64,000 bases of DNA from Drechslerella dactyloides (Eukaryota; Ascomycota; Orbiliomycetes; Orbiliales; Orbiliaceae), in assembly GCA_020064725.1 (NCBI GenBank), contig JAGTWJ010000019.1, positions 434,001 to 498,000 of the forward strand, in the 5' to 3' direction. Shown here piece after piece: positions 34,727-44,260 of the stretch. The notes beneath the pieces were generated by a model. It was not told where the DNA came from. It did no database searches and saw nothing but the letters and a program-made list of their open reading frames with translations. Every line of letters begins with the position of its first letter. Position 1 is the stretch's first letter. Both the position numbers and the translations under genes were made by a program.

Positions 34727-34924
34727 ATGATTGTCACCCGCGGAATCTCGTTCACAAACTTCTTCGTCGCTTCGTCGGCGCTCTGCTTCCAGGTTTTCGT
34801 GCTGTACCCCTGGCACAAACAGCTGGACGACGACTTTAAGAAACTCCAAAATGAGCACCTGAAGGTGCTGCGGACCATCGAGCGCTTCCACGGCGGTGCG
34901 GAAAAGAGGCTCGCGCAGATGTGA
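34727..34924 (+). CDS. 65-aa single-pass membrane protein, unknown
   Basis: A short gene starting at ATG 34727 (MIVTRGISFTNFFVASSAL). One hydrophobic segment at about residues 9-30 (FTNFFVASSALCFQVFVLYP) is followed by a charged amphipathic helix (HKQLDDDFKKLQNEHLKVL, then RTIERFHGGAEKRLAQM). The N-terminal anchor with short helical tail resembles small mitochondrial or ER proteins of fungi, but I cannot name it. The composition is clearly coding. The frame extends upstream only through TTG, so the ATG is the better start. Confidence 0.68.
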   Translation: MIVTRGISFTNFFVASSALCFQVFVLYPWHKQLDDDFKKLQNEHLKVLRTIERFHGGAEKRLAQM

Positions 34925-35679
34925 TCGATCATGATTACGATCTGATGGGCAGTTAACCATACCGATTAATTGTTGGGCGGACGGAGAGTTTTTAAGAAAG
35001 AGTCTTTTTCACTATGAATTGAACCTGAATCGAATCCGGGTCATATCATATCCTTCGATATAACGATTAATTCCATCATCGACACCGATAATTTACATTC
35101 CGGCATACACACGGCTTCTTTATGAGGGAGGATATTCATGCCTGATTACGGGTACACGGGGCGGTGCAGTCGGAAGCATTTCCAGGCGTTCGTTTGATAG
35201 ATTTATAAATAGATATCCCGCTGCGTTCATGGTCCGGTTAGAATGTTTTTTTTTTTTTGTACTGTACACTTTAGAGCTGGTGTTTCTGCGATAGAATCAA
35301 AATTACTTGCGAGAGAAATTCGAATATTCTGCCTGCTTGACGAGCATGTGACAAACTTCCATTTAAATGTCGCAGTGCAGCGTATGGCGCTGCTTCTAGC
35401 GTCTCGGGGCTACGTGGCGCTGCTCTGTTAATCGATCGAATTCTAAGAGCCGAATTCGAATTCTAATAGCTAAGAAAGGATATATTTCAGTACTAAAGCT
35501 TCGTATTGCACGATTAATACTGCGGGTTTCTTTCCATCGTGATACCGCGTTCGCGCCGGGCAAATGGAGAGTCCGTCGGCAATTGAAAGTGGCGGCTCTG
35601 CAAATTCTGCAACAGCAACGCACCTCACCACCACCACATCAAGCATCACGAACTCCACCATGTCGACATTCACACCGCC
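34925..35679. promoter_or_regulatory. Intergenic and leader of the rhomboid gene
   Basis: About 750 bp: a 3' flank, a T12 run (about 35246-35258), an AT-rich middle, then a CA/CCA-rich leader. The leader ends with a short uORF, listed separately. No other gene is seen. Confidence 0.5.
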
Positions 35680-35683
35680 ATGA
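35660..35683 (+). promoter_or_regulatory. 7-codon uORF whose stop overlaps the rhomboid start (ATGA)
   Basis: The ATG at 35660 has a good context (CCACC before it) and runs seven codons to TGA at 35681-35683. That stop overlaps the rhomboid ATG at 35680-35682 as ATGA. Ribosomes using the upstream ATG would end exactly on the main start, an arrangement suited to reinitiation. It counts only if the mRNA 5' end lies upstream of 35660. Confidence 0.6.
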
Positions 35684-36972
35684 ACGCCCCTCTCGCCCTG
35701 CGCCTGGCCTCGCGCCTGGCCGCCCGGCCGTGCGCCTGCGCTCCCCGCCCGCTGCTGGCTCTCGGCATCACCCCGCTGTCGCTCCTGCGGCCGTCAGCGT
35801 CGCCGTCGTCTCTCCGTCCCGTATCGCGTATCGATATCGCCGCCCTCCGCTTCGCATCCCACCGTACACGCACAGAACGCGCGAGACGAAGCCCTAGTCT
35901 CCCCGCCCCGTCGAAGCCTACACCCTCCATCGCGCGTCCCGCTACGCTTACCGGCGCCGAACGCGAACCGATCCGCTACACCGACTTCAATCGTCCTACA
36001 AATCCTCCCTCTTCGGATGCATCCGATGCCCCACCACCTCCACCACCCCCGCCGTCGCCAACGGAACAGGCGACCTCCCGCTTCGTCCTACTGATCGGGT
36101 TCATCTACGGCGCCATCTACCTTCTCAGCTGGGCGCCCCAACTCTCCGGCTACGCCCACTCCTCCGACACCGCTCCAGCACAGGAAACGTTCGTGAAATA
36201 CGTCAAGCCATGGCACGAATGGCTCATGCGCTGGTTCACGTTCTCGCCCAGCATCGCATTCGAGCGTCTCGGCTTCTACGCGGCACAGGGACTACCGGCA
36301 TCCGACTCTGAGCACAGCTTTCTCACAAAGATAACGCAGTTCATATTACCCGCGTTCTCGCATATGGAAATGTGGCATCTCGCGTTCAACTTCTTCGGCA
36401 TGCAGGCTCTCGCGCCGACGATGGTGCGCTACTACGGCTTCAACCGCGCGCTGCTAGTCTACCTTCTAACGGGCACCCTTGGCATATTATTCATCCTCCC
36501 AATCGACCGGCTGCTGAATCCCTACACTGAGTTATCCGCAGCCGCGTCGACGACACGGTATCTGGCGACGGACAGCCGCGTGATCCGCGAGCGGACGAAG
36601 GCGCTGCCGACAAAAGCGCAGACGGAGGAGCATTTCTTCCTCGGCCAGCATTGCCGTCCGATGCTCGGCGGCTCGGGGGCGCTGTACGGGATGCTCGGGA
36701 TCGCAGCGATAGTAAACCCGGGTGCGAAGTTCCAGATCATGTTCATCCCCGTTGCGATTAGCGTGCGGACGCTGTTTATGGCGTTGTGCGCGGGGAATCT
36801 GGTCGGGTACGGACTGCGGAACGAGACTTTCGGAACGGTGGGGCATTTGACGGGTGCGGTGGCCGGGGTGTTATTGTGGGCTTTATGGTTGAGGAGGGTG
36901 CGGTTGCCGCAGGAGGTGCAGCGGCAGCTTATGATGCGGCTGCGGCGGAAGCATCTCGGTTTGAGCGATTAA
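35680..36972 (+). CDS. Rhomboid intramembrane serine protease, mitochondrial type
   Basis: A single exon of 430 aa. The N-terminus is rich in Arg/Ala/Ser with few acidic residues (MNAPLALRLASRLAAR) and fits a mitochondrial presequence. A Pro run (about 122-131) precedes the first membrane segment (FVLLIGFIYGAIYLLSW). The rhomboid core has the HxxxxHxxxN motif (HMEMWHLAFN, from about residue 228), the nucleophile motif GGSGALYG (Ser near 332) and the catalytic His in GHLTGAVAG (near 388), so the Ser-His dyad is intact. Yeast Pcp1 of this class cleaves Mgm1 and Ccp1 in the inner membrane. A polar insert of about 60 residues lies before GxSG. A uORF overlaps its start. Confidence 0.92.
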   Translation: MNAPLALRLASRLAARPCACAPRPLLALGITPLSLLRPSASPSSLRPVSRIDIAALRFASHRTRTERARRSPSLPAPSKPTPSIARPATLTGAEREPIRYTDFNRPTNPPSSDASDAPPPPPPPPSPTEQATSRFVLLIGFIYGAIYLLSWAPQLSGYAHSSDTAPAQETFVKYVKPWHEWLMRWFTFSPSIAFERLGFYAAQGLPASDSEHSFLTKITQFILPAFSHMEMWHLAFNFFGMQALAPTMVRYYGFNRALLVYLLTGTLGILFILPIDRLLNPYTELSAAASTTRYLATDSRVIRERTKALPTKAQTEEHFFLGQHCRPMLGGSGALYGMLGIAAIVNPGAKFQIMFIPVAISVRTLFMALCAGNLVGYGLRNETFGTVGHLTGAVAGVLLWALWLRRVRLPQEVQRQLMMRLRRKHLGLSD

Positions 36973-37410
36973 CTCACCAATGCATTTGTATCCTGCGATT
37001 GGCGGGAGGTGATTGTACATATATGGGAGGGACGGCGTGTATATATGGTGGAATGTATATACTTGAATGTGTAAAATATACAGGACCTGTAAAGCACCAA
37101 GATACGCCACAGCAAATGACTACGAAAGCGCCATTACAGCCACTACACCAACATTCCGCCCCCCTCGCTCTGTCGCCAGCTGATGCATAACTAACTCGAC
37201 TGCAGGCTGGCTATATTTTGTAGGCGGGACGAGAGGAGGCGATGGTGGAGGTATAGGAGCTGGTCAGGCGGTAGGGTGGAGATGAGAGTAGAGTCTTCGT
37301 CCACAATCCGGTCGTCGCGGGAAACAAAGTGTGTATATGTGTGTGTATATGTACAGTCGGGTTCGTCCTCGATCCGATCTCCTCACGCCGAATCTTCCAT
37401 CACAGCTTCT
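36973..37410. other. Intergenic between convergent genes
   Basis: A 3' region shared by the rhomboid and HSP10 genes, with TATATA and GTGTATATGT tracts (37010-37080, 37325-37355). Nothing coding is seen. Confidence 0.5.
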
Positions 37411-37906
37411 CTACTCGTTGATCTTCGCCAGCAGCCTGATCACCCAATGACCCGTTAGCACGATACAACCGTCGAAACGAAGAAAAGGGAAAAAGGACAA
37501 ATGGATTAATGTACGCACTCGTGATCCCGGAAGAGCGTGTACTCCTCCTCGCCAACCTTGACGGCGCTCCCACCGAACGGCGGAATGAGCACGCGGTCGC
37601 CAGGCTTGACGGAGACGGCAACGCGCTTGCCCTCCTTGTCCAGGCCGCCGGGGCCGACGGCGAGCACGCGGGCCTCGGACAGCTTTTCGACGGAGGACTC
37701 GGGCAGGAAGATGCCGGAGGCGGTCTTGGTGTCTGCGCGGATGCGCTGGACGAGGATGCGGTCGAGCAGCGGGGCCAGCGACTTGATGTTGCGGAGGGAG
37801 GTTGCCTATACATTCAATCACCGTCGTAAAGAGGTTAGCGGGGTGATATAACATTATATTGCAGGTCGATTGGGGAGTGGAGGGGTATGTATCGTGGGCA
37901 TACCAT
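37411..37906 (-). CDS. HSP10: Mitochondrial co-chaperonin Hsp10 (GroES family)
   Basis: Three coding exons, complement(37411..37435, 37519..37805, 37904..37906), give 104 aa, the usual length. Exon 1 contributes only the start codon: ATG|GTATGCC, then a 98-nt intron to TATAG|GCAACC. The protein reads M-ATSLRNIKSLAPLLDRILV, then the GroES mobile loop (TKTASGIFLPESS), VGPGGLDKEG, VKPGDRVLIPPFGG, EEEYTLFRDHE and the end LLAKINE. Hsp10 caps the Hsp60 folding chamber in the matrix. The last intron (donor CGA|GTGCGT, acceptor ATCAG) splits the Glu codon of DHE. It is divergent from the DCUN1-domain gene. Confidence 0.96.
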
Positions 37907-38913
37907 TGTGACGGATGATTGTCGAGAGAAGCGTATGTGTATGTCTGTCTGTCTATAAGACCGGGTAGATTGTCGAGGAGAGCAGAGGTGACGGCCGACG
38001 AGAATCGAATCGAGGGAGAAAATTTTCGTGGAAGAGTCGAGAAGCAGTTCTGTGCGAATGTGTTGCTGCGTTGCGGCAGACGTCGGCGGGGACAAACGGT
38101 TTCCCGATCCGGAAGAAACGCGCCGCACGCGTTCTTTTGTGCTGACATAAGCAGAGGCTGCTGGAAGCGTTGCGGCAGGAGCAGCAGAGACGGAGGACAT
38201 ATGTCAAAGGTGACTGACTGATGGGAAAGTGCGGAAGCAACTGTCAACCACCATCGCCAACCTTCGAGATTGAGATGCCCATGCGCATGCACCCGCACGT
38301 GGACACGCATCACTCCTCCTCCTCATTGTCACCGTCATCACCGTCCCACATGTCGTAGCTCGCCTTGCTGTCCGTCTGCCGGCCTGCCTCGCCAGCCCGC
38401 CAACCAGGAGCCACCTAGACCGCTTGCTCGCTCGCCCGTACATACTACATCCTTCGCGTGCTGCGGCAGCTCTCGCTCGCCAATAACATCCGCCGTCGTC
38501 GTCGCCGGATCCTGCTACTCGCCTTCCCGCCTGCTGCTTGCTTGACTGACTGCCTGCTTGCCTGTCCGGCTGCCAGCTGAAAGCGCTCCTGCGGTTTGGC
38601 CTGCGTACAGACTTGGACGGCCGCCCAGTTGCAGTTGATCCCGTCGCCGAAGGGACACAAAATTACCAGGGACCGGAAAACGAAACCGGCCGTGTCTAGG
38701 CAGCGTGCGTGGGCGAGAGAGTTGGAGCGAGAAACCACCACCACCACGCGAGGGGGCTTGCTTGCCTGGCGTCGTTAATCTCCTTTCGCACCTTCGTCTC
38801 GTCTCGTCTCGTCCCTCTCCGCTTTTTCCTGATCTCTCCTCCTCCTCCTCTTCTCTTGATCTTTTTTTTCTCCCTTCTCTTCTTTTTCTTCCTTTTACGC
38901 TCTTCCTCACACG
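37907..38913. promoter_or_regulatory. Divergent promoter HSP10 / DCUN1-domain gene
   Basis: About 1 kb between two divergent start codons. The right side has a strongly pyrimidine-rich leader (38790-38910, CTCGT and CTC/TTC tracts) typical of highly transcribed fungal genes. Scattered GAA/TTC triplets lie on the HSP10 side, but I found no heat-shock element with perfect spacing. Long open frames here are caused by base composition. Confidence 0.45.
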
Positions 38914-40331
38914 ATGCCACCCAAGAAGAGGACGAGCTCATCTGCCGCTACTGCCGACGTCCCGCCTCCAGCTCCCAGACGATCCACCCGCTCCGCCTCA
39001 TCTCTCGGCCGCTCCAACTCCTCCAACGTCCCCGCCGCCGACTCCCTCAAGACGCCCCCGACGTCGTCCTCGTCCTCGTCCACATCCGCATCAGCACCCA
39101 ATCCCACCGCCGTCTCCACGGCGTCAACCTCCGATATGGGCAGCGCCGTGTCCAAAGCAAAAGCTCTCAAAGCGAAGCGGTCGCGCAAGGCTCACGGCGA
39201 GACCCCCGGCAGCGACGTCTCGTCGAGAATAGAAGAATTGACGGTCGACGAAGGTGCCGGCGGCGGCTCCGTCAAGGGCAAGCGGAAGTCCGCCACCGGC
39301 GCGGAGGCCAAGGCCAACGGCGTGAAGAAGGCGCGCCTGTCGAAGGACAGCATCAATCAGGAGGAGGAAGTTCCCGTCCCGACTGCGACCTCGAAAACGA
39401 AGACCCCAGCTGCGAAGAAGGCTCCAAAGACGGTGGATGAGTGGTACACCGCCTATGCGAGTACGTTCTTACTCTTTTTTTTCTTTCTTTTTTTCTTTTT
39501 TTTGTTTTGGTGGGTGGCGGGCTGACAGATATATGATGGTGTAGGCGAGGACGACCCCGAACAGATCGATGTCGGCGGCATCATCAAGCTGCTGGGCGAC
39601 CTGGACGTCAAGTTCGAGAGCGCGGCAATCTACATCCTCTGCTGGAAGCTGGAGCTGGAAGCTATGGGCTCCATACCCAAGAAAAAGTGGGTTGACGGGA
39701 TGAACAAGCACAGGTGGGCACCCCCCAAATCCCCTCATACACCCGCCACCACCCCATCTAACCCGTTGCGACGCACAGCATCAAGAACAACCAACAGCTG
39801 CTCAAGACGCTGGCCGCCTGGCTGCAGGACACGAAACCGGTCTCGCCCCCGTCAGACTCCTTCCTCGCCTTTTACAAATACATGTTCCAGTTCTCGAAAG
39901 CGACGCCGGAAACACGCTCCGTCGCCCTCGAAAGCGCCCTCGCCGTGCTGACCTTCGTGCTCGACCCGCTTACCTACGACCTGAAATACGACCCGGCTAC
40001 CGCCGTTACCCTGAAGGCCGACGTCCACCCGTACCCGCACGCCGCGCCGTTCCTCGAATTCCTGACGCAGAAGCAGCCGGTCAAGGTGATCAACAAGGAC
40101 CAGTGGGAGAGCTTTATCCCGTTCAACCGATCGGTATCCTACTCGCTGGAAAACTACAACCCCGAAGGCGCCTGTACGTTACCACATCATATATTCTACG
40201 ACCGATAAAGATGAGAGTGATAGCTGACGGTTAGTGTAGGGCCGAATCTGTACGACCAGTACGTCGACTGGCGCAAGGAAGCCGAGAAGGCGGACGTGGG
40301 GCCGAAGGACGGGCCGGACACCGAGAGCTGA
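38914..40331 (+). CDS. DCUN1-domain protein (Dcn1/DCNL5-like cullin neddylation factor)
   Basis: Four exons (38914..39460, 39545..39713, 39779..40173, 40240..40331) give 400 aa; each intron join restores the family sequence. The first 170 residues are disordered and basic (MPPKKRTSSS, KRSRKA, KGKRKS, KKARLSKD) and look nuclear-targeting. The DCUN1 (PONY) domain covers about 175-390: EDDPEQIDVGGIIKLLGDLD, ILCWKLELEAMG, KKWVDGMNK, VINKDQWESFIPFNRSV, and the end GAWPNLYDQYVDWRKE. There is no UBA domain, so it is closer to human DCNL4/5 than to yeast Dcn1. Such proteins bind cullins and acetylated Ubc12 and promote NEDD8 transfer to cullin-RING ligases. Confidence 0.92.
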
Positions 40332-41142
40332 GGCGGGACGGCAGCTGCGGCTGCTGCCTGTGCGTTATTTGTGCGAACAAGTGTGTCTAGACTGTTTCTT
40401 TCCACGCGGTTTGGTTCTGTCATGTCATGCATTGCGGGGTCGGTGTTATCTGCGTAAAATCGTCGCTGGTTTCCGTCTGTCTCTTATGCTGTTGGGCTTT
40501 TCAGATATTAGTTTTACCAAAGTTTTCTCTTTGTGAATCGCGGATTCATTCCGCCTTTTCCTTCTTTTTCTTGTTCTTTTTTAACGGTTTTCTTGCGTTT
40601 TATATCTTTCTTTTGTCGTGATAATGAAGTGAGGTTGAGGGGCTCTGGATTTCTGCGATATTCTGCGCGCGCGTGCGTGCACGTGCGGTATTGGGCGGCG
40701 GTTGGACAATTGGATTCAATTCTGTCCCTAGGTTGTATGTACCTTAATCTACTATCGGAGCAGGCGCTCAGCGCCGGGTGCATCAACTTTCGCTTTTATT
40801 CATACGGGATGACATGTATAAATTGAGATGTTGGCGTTTCGCTAGCAGTAAACTAAGCGACGGACGTCGGCAAAAAATTAACATTCGGCCGATAGATCTA
40901 GAATATTACCACGAACACTACGACCACAGGTACATCCCACCGCCATCTACGAATCGCGTCCATGAACCGATATTGACATGCAAGAACTAGAGTCTAGATA
41001 TGTGCAGCTCGGAGTACCTCTCTACTCTCTATACCGCCCTCATACACCGGCGATGAACCCATCACTACACCCGCCAAGGACCACCCGGCGATTGATACAA
41101 ACATATCGGCCACAGCCACGACGGTGAAGTCAGCTTGCCATC
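40332..41142. other. Intergenic, no gene seen
   Basis: About 800 bp. A T-rich 3' flank (40540-40620) and then the upstream region of the TilS-like gene. No coding signal. Confidence 0.5.
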
Positions 41143-43181
41143 ATGGCGGCAAAGTGGCTGCTGAGTAGGGCGACAAGGGGCGCTACGGCCGTATCCCCCG
41201 CGGAGTTCGCGGCGTTTCTAGGCGCTGCCGTGACGGCCGGAGCGGCGCTGCGACGCTCCAAGCGCGAGGTGCCTGAGCGGATTGGTACGCATATATACCA
41301 CCTTCACAAACATATATATGCAATCTAGATATATATTGCATAATGTGGGAATGGATGACCGATTGACGGTTTTATACGACAGCACTCGGCGTGTCTGGCG
41401 GCGTGGATTCGATGGCGCTGGCGCTGCTCGCGAGCAAGCTTTCTTCCTTCGACAATGAGTTTTCGCGCACGCAATTCGTCGCCGTGATTATCGACCATGC
41501 GCTCCGCAAGGGCAGCGCCGACGAAGCCGACGGCGTCGAGGCCGCGGTGCTCAAGCTTGGTACTACCCTGTCCAACAATCACCTCATTGCGCGAACGCTA
41601 CTTCGAGACTGGGACGGTGCTGATTGGAAAATTTAGGACTGCGCACACGTAGGTTAGCGTTCGACTGGGTATTTGATGCAAAGACGACAAAGGCGCTAGA
41701 ATCCCTCGCCCGGCAACGCCGCTACCGCTCCTTCGCGGACGTCTGTGCTGAGTTCGACATCGCGCACCTCGTCACGGCGCATCACGGCGACGACCAGGCC
41801 GAGACGGTGCTGATGCGGCTGCTGGCTGAAAGTGGTGTCGGCGGGCTGGCGGGGATTCGTGCTGCGGCGCCGGTGCCGGAGTGCGATAGCGTCTTTGGCG
41901 CGGACAAGATTACCCTTCTACGGCCGTTCCTCGGCGTCGTGAAGGTCGGTGACCACGGTACTACATATCACTTATGTGGGATGGACTGACGGTGTATGAT
42001 TGTAGGACCGTCTACGGAAAACACTAGAGAAGGAAAAGATGTCCTGGTTCGAAGACCCGACGAACCGAAACCCACGTCTGACCCCCCGCAACGCCATCCG
42101 CGCGCTCCTCGCTCCGACGAACGACCTCCCCACGCCGCTCCGTCCGAAATCCCTCATCGCGCTGTCCGAGCGGATCGCAGCGCGGAACGCGCAGCTCGCG
42201 GACACCGTCGACTGGTTCCTCGCCCGCTGCTTCCTGCGCCACGTGCGCGAGGCGGGCGTGATAGAATGCTTCATCCCCTACAACCTCCTCCGCTTCCCGC
42301 CCGAATTCCTCGCCCGCGTCGTCGCGCGACTCGCCGAGGTCATCTCTCCGCTCGACCGCGTCGACATGACGCAGATGGCCAAGGTCGTCTCCAGCATTCT
42401 CACAACCCACATCGCAAAGGGCACCCCCGCCAAACTCCTCGGATTGTCCGGTGACGACAGCGGCGACGACACCTGGATCCCGCCTCAGGAACGTGGGAAC
42501 ACCCCGCGCAAGCCCGCCAAACGACGCGACTTCCGCCGCATCGAAGGACAGGTCCAGTACGCCGGCGGCGCGATCACTGAAAACAGCGTCTTCTGGGAAG
42601 CAGCCTACTGTCCCCCGATGTGCGGCCGTCCCGAGGGCGTAATGCTCCTCTGCTACCGACAGCCCTACGTCCGCGCTTCGCGCACCCAGGCGCACGACAC
42701 CCCAGAACTAGCCCTAACACCCGACACAGCGGGCGCCTGGCAGCTGTGGGACGGGCGGTTCTGGATCCGGTTCGCGGGCGGTCCGGACCACAGCTTCTGG
42801 GACCTGTTGAAAACAAACCTCGTCCGCGGCGTGCTGCTGACGGGTACGCGCAAGGAGGTTATGTTCAGATTGTCGGAGGTGGGACTGCTGGGCGATGCGG
42901 ACTCGAAGTGGAAGATGCGCGAGTTCACGAAGCGGTTGAAGAGCGATGCGCCGGGGAAGGCGCGGTCCGTGCTGCCTGTTGTCTGCGAAGTTTCCAAACG
43001 GCAGGTGAAGCAGTGGAAGGAGCCGTTGAACGTGCTTGCGTTTCCGACGTTCGGGGTCGGGGTCGAGGGGGACAGAGGGGGGTTGTGGGACTGGCGGCCG
43101 AAGCGGGAGCTGGTCGTCGGCGGGTGCGTGATTGACCGGACGCCCGTCATGGTCGCGGACTGGCACTCGCAGCTGCTGTAA
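41143..43181 (+). CDS. TilS-like tRNA(Ile)-lysidine synthase
   Basis: Four exons (41143..41284, 41383..41559, 41637..41944, 42006..43181) give 600 aa. The N-type ATP pyrophosphatase signature ALGVSGGVDSMAL (PP-loop, from about residue 48) is formed exactly at the first splice. Family motifs follow in order: VIIDHALRKGS, ARQRRYRSF, VTAHHGDDQAETVLMRLL and WFEDPTNRNP. In bacteria and plastids TilS changes C34 of tRNA-Ile(CAU) to lysidine so that it reads AUA. Fungal homologs are thought to serve mitochondria. The N-terminus (MAAKWLLSRATRG) is basic and hydrophobic, as for a presequence. The C-terminal 300 residues are longer than in bacteria and carry no domain I can name. The catalytic motifs are complete. 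Confidence 0.9.
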
Positions 43182-43642
43182 ATTAATTATGTGTAGATGT
43201 TGTATATTGTTCGTTGTGGTGTATCATATTAGATGGCGTTGTATTTTATGGAGGCTCTTCCACTCCTTTCCATCCTTCATTCGGCCATCGTGCGCCTAGA
43301 ACATTCTACTCCCCTCCATTCTACATATATACCATCCTCTCTCTTCCTTCGACTGCGGCCTCTTGCTATCCACTACATCCTCATCCATCCCTCTACGCCG
43401 AATGTCCTGCTTGGTCTTCCCGCCTCACGACAGCGACTACAGTATATATACAACATGCACCACCGTTCACAAACCGCCTCTAGACCTAGATCCAATGAAT
43501 GCCGCGGTTCATTAACGGTTCGACTCTAATTTCACGACACAAAGCAGCGAGGTGATGTCTACTCCCTATATATATTCACAAGCACTCGTTTCGCCTCTAT
43601 TGCCGATGAACTTTATATACATACTTAACGATACCTGACTTC

Positions 43643-44260
43643 AGCAACGGCGGCAACACTCCGTCGGAGATCTACCTGCCCTGGAGGTTGATATCGACAG
43701 ACTTGCTGTCAATAGATGAGGACTACCATTTAACTGCCAAAGTCGACCATCTTCTACCCTGTCACACAGAGAGGATCTACGAAAGTCCAGCAGCCTCCGA
43801 GCCAAACAGCAATAGTGAGGCAGCTAAGAAAGTTACAAAAGTCTGGATTCCTGAGCAAGGAGACAGCCTGCGGGCACAAGATTGGCTCCTAGAGAACCGG
43901 GATAAATGCATGGCTTGCATGCTCTTCGATAGTGCGTACAAAGAGCGGAACCTGGAGAGAGTTTTCTGCGAAAGAAAACGTGCTTGGTTTCCGAAGAGTA
44001 TTACCAGTTCTTGCGACAGGACAATTCCCTTACCGCGGAGATAGGAGGGACACGTCGACACAGGATCCATGAAGTCCCTGCAGACATAGACACAGGTTCC
44101 TCTAGTAATCAGGTAAGTATCATCACCAACCCACATCCCGCCCGTGATGCGTAACAAAGAGCTGGGTAATGCTAACGCCCAGCAGTAGGAGCGCGGAGTG
44201 TTACGAAGCGGTAGAACAGAGCTAGCGATGATGACAGAATCAAAGGAGGTTCCACGATAA
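43643..44260 (+). pseudogene. Possible frameshifted gene relic
   Basis: The frame open from 43643 has coding-like composition (NTPSEIYLPWRLISTDLL; CMACMLFDSAYKERN; VFCERKRAWF). Near 43985 the sense continues better in another frame (EEYYQFLRQDNSLTAEIGG), which runs to a good donor CAG|GTAAGT at about 44112. After an acceptor near 44189 a short frame reaches a stop at 44258-44260. This is consistent with a one-base shift in a two-exon gene, or with two exons I have misjoined. No family recognised. Confidence 0.3.

Noticed and set aside
37907..38200. Heat-shock elements upstream of HSP10
   Set aside because: GAA and TTC triplets are present, but none shows the exact nGAAnnTTCnnGAAn spacing, so no site is claimed.
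37411..38313. 300-codon minus-strand frame around HSP10
   Set aside because: It reads through the HSP10 introns and out of frame. The GroES sequence is in another frame with proper splice sites.
38709..39440. 243-codon frame over the DCUN1-domain gene's first exon
   Set aside because: It starts in the pyrimidine-rich leader and runs out of phase through the disordered, GC-rich exon. The other frame joins to the DCUN1 domain.
42024..42695. 223-codon minus-strand frame
   Set aside because: It is antisense to the conserved TilS exon 4 and GC-rich, with no family resemblance.
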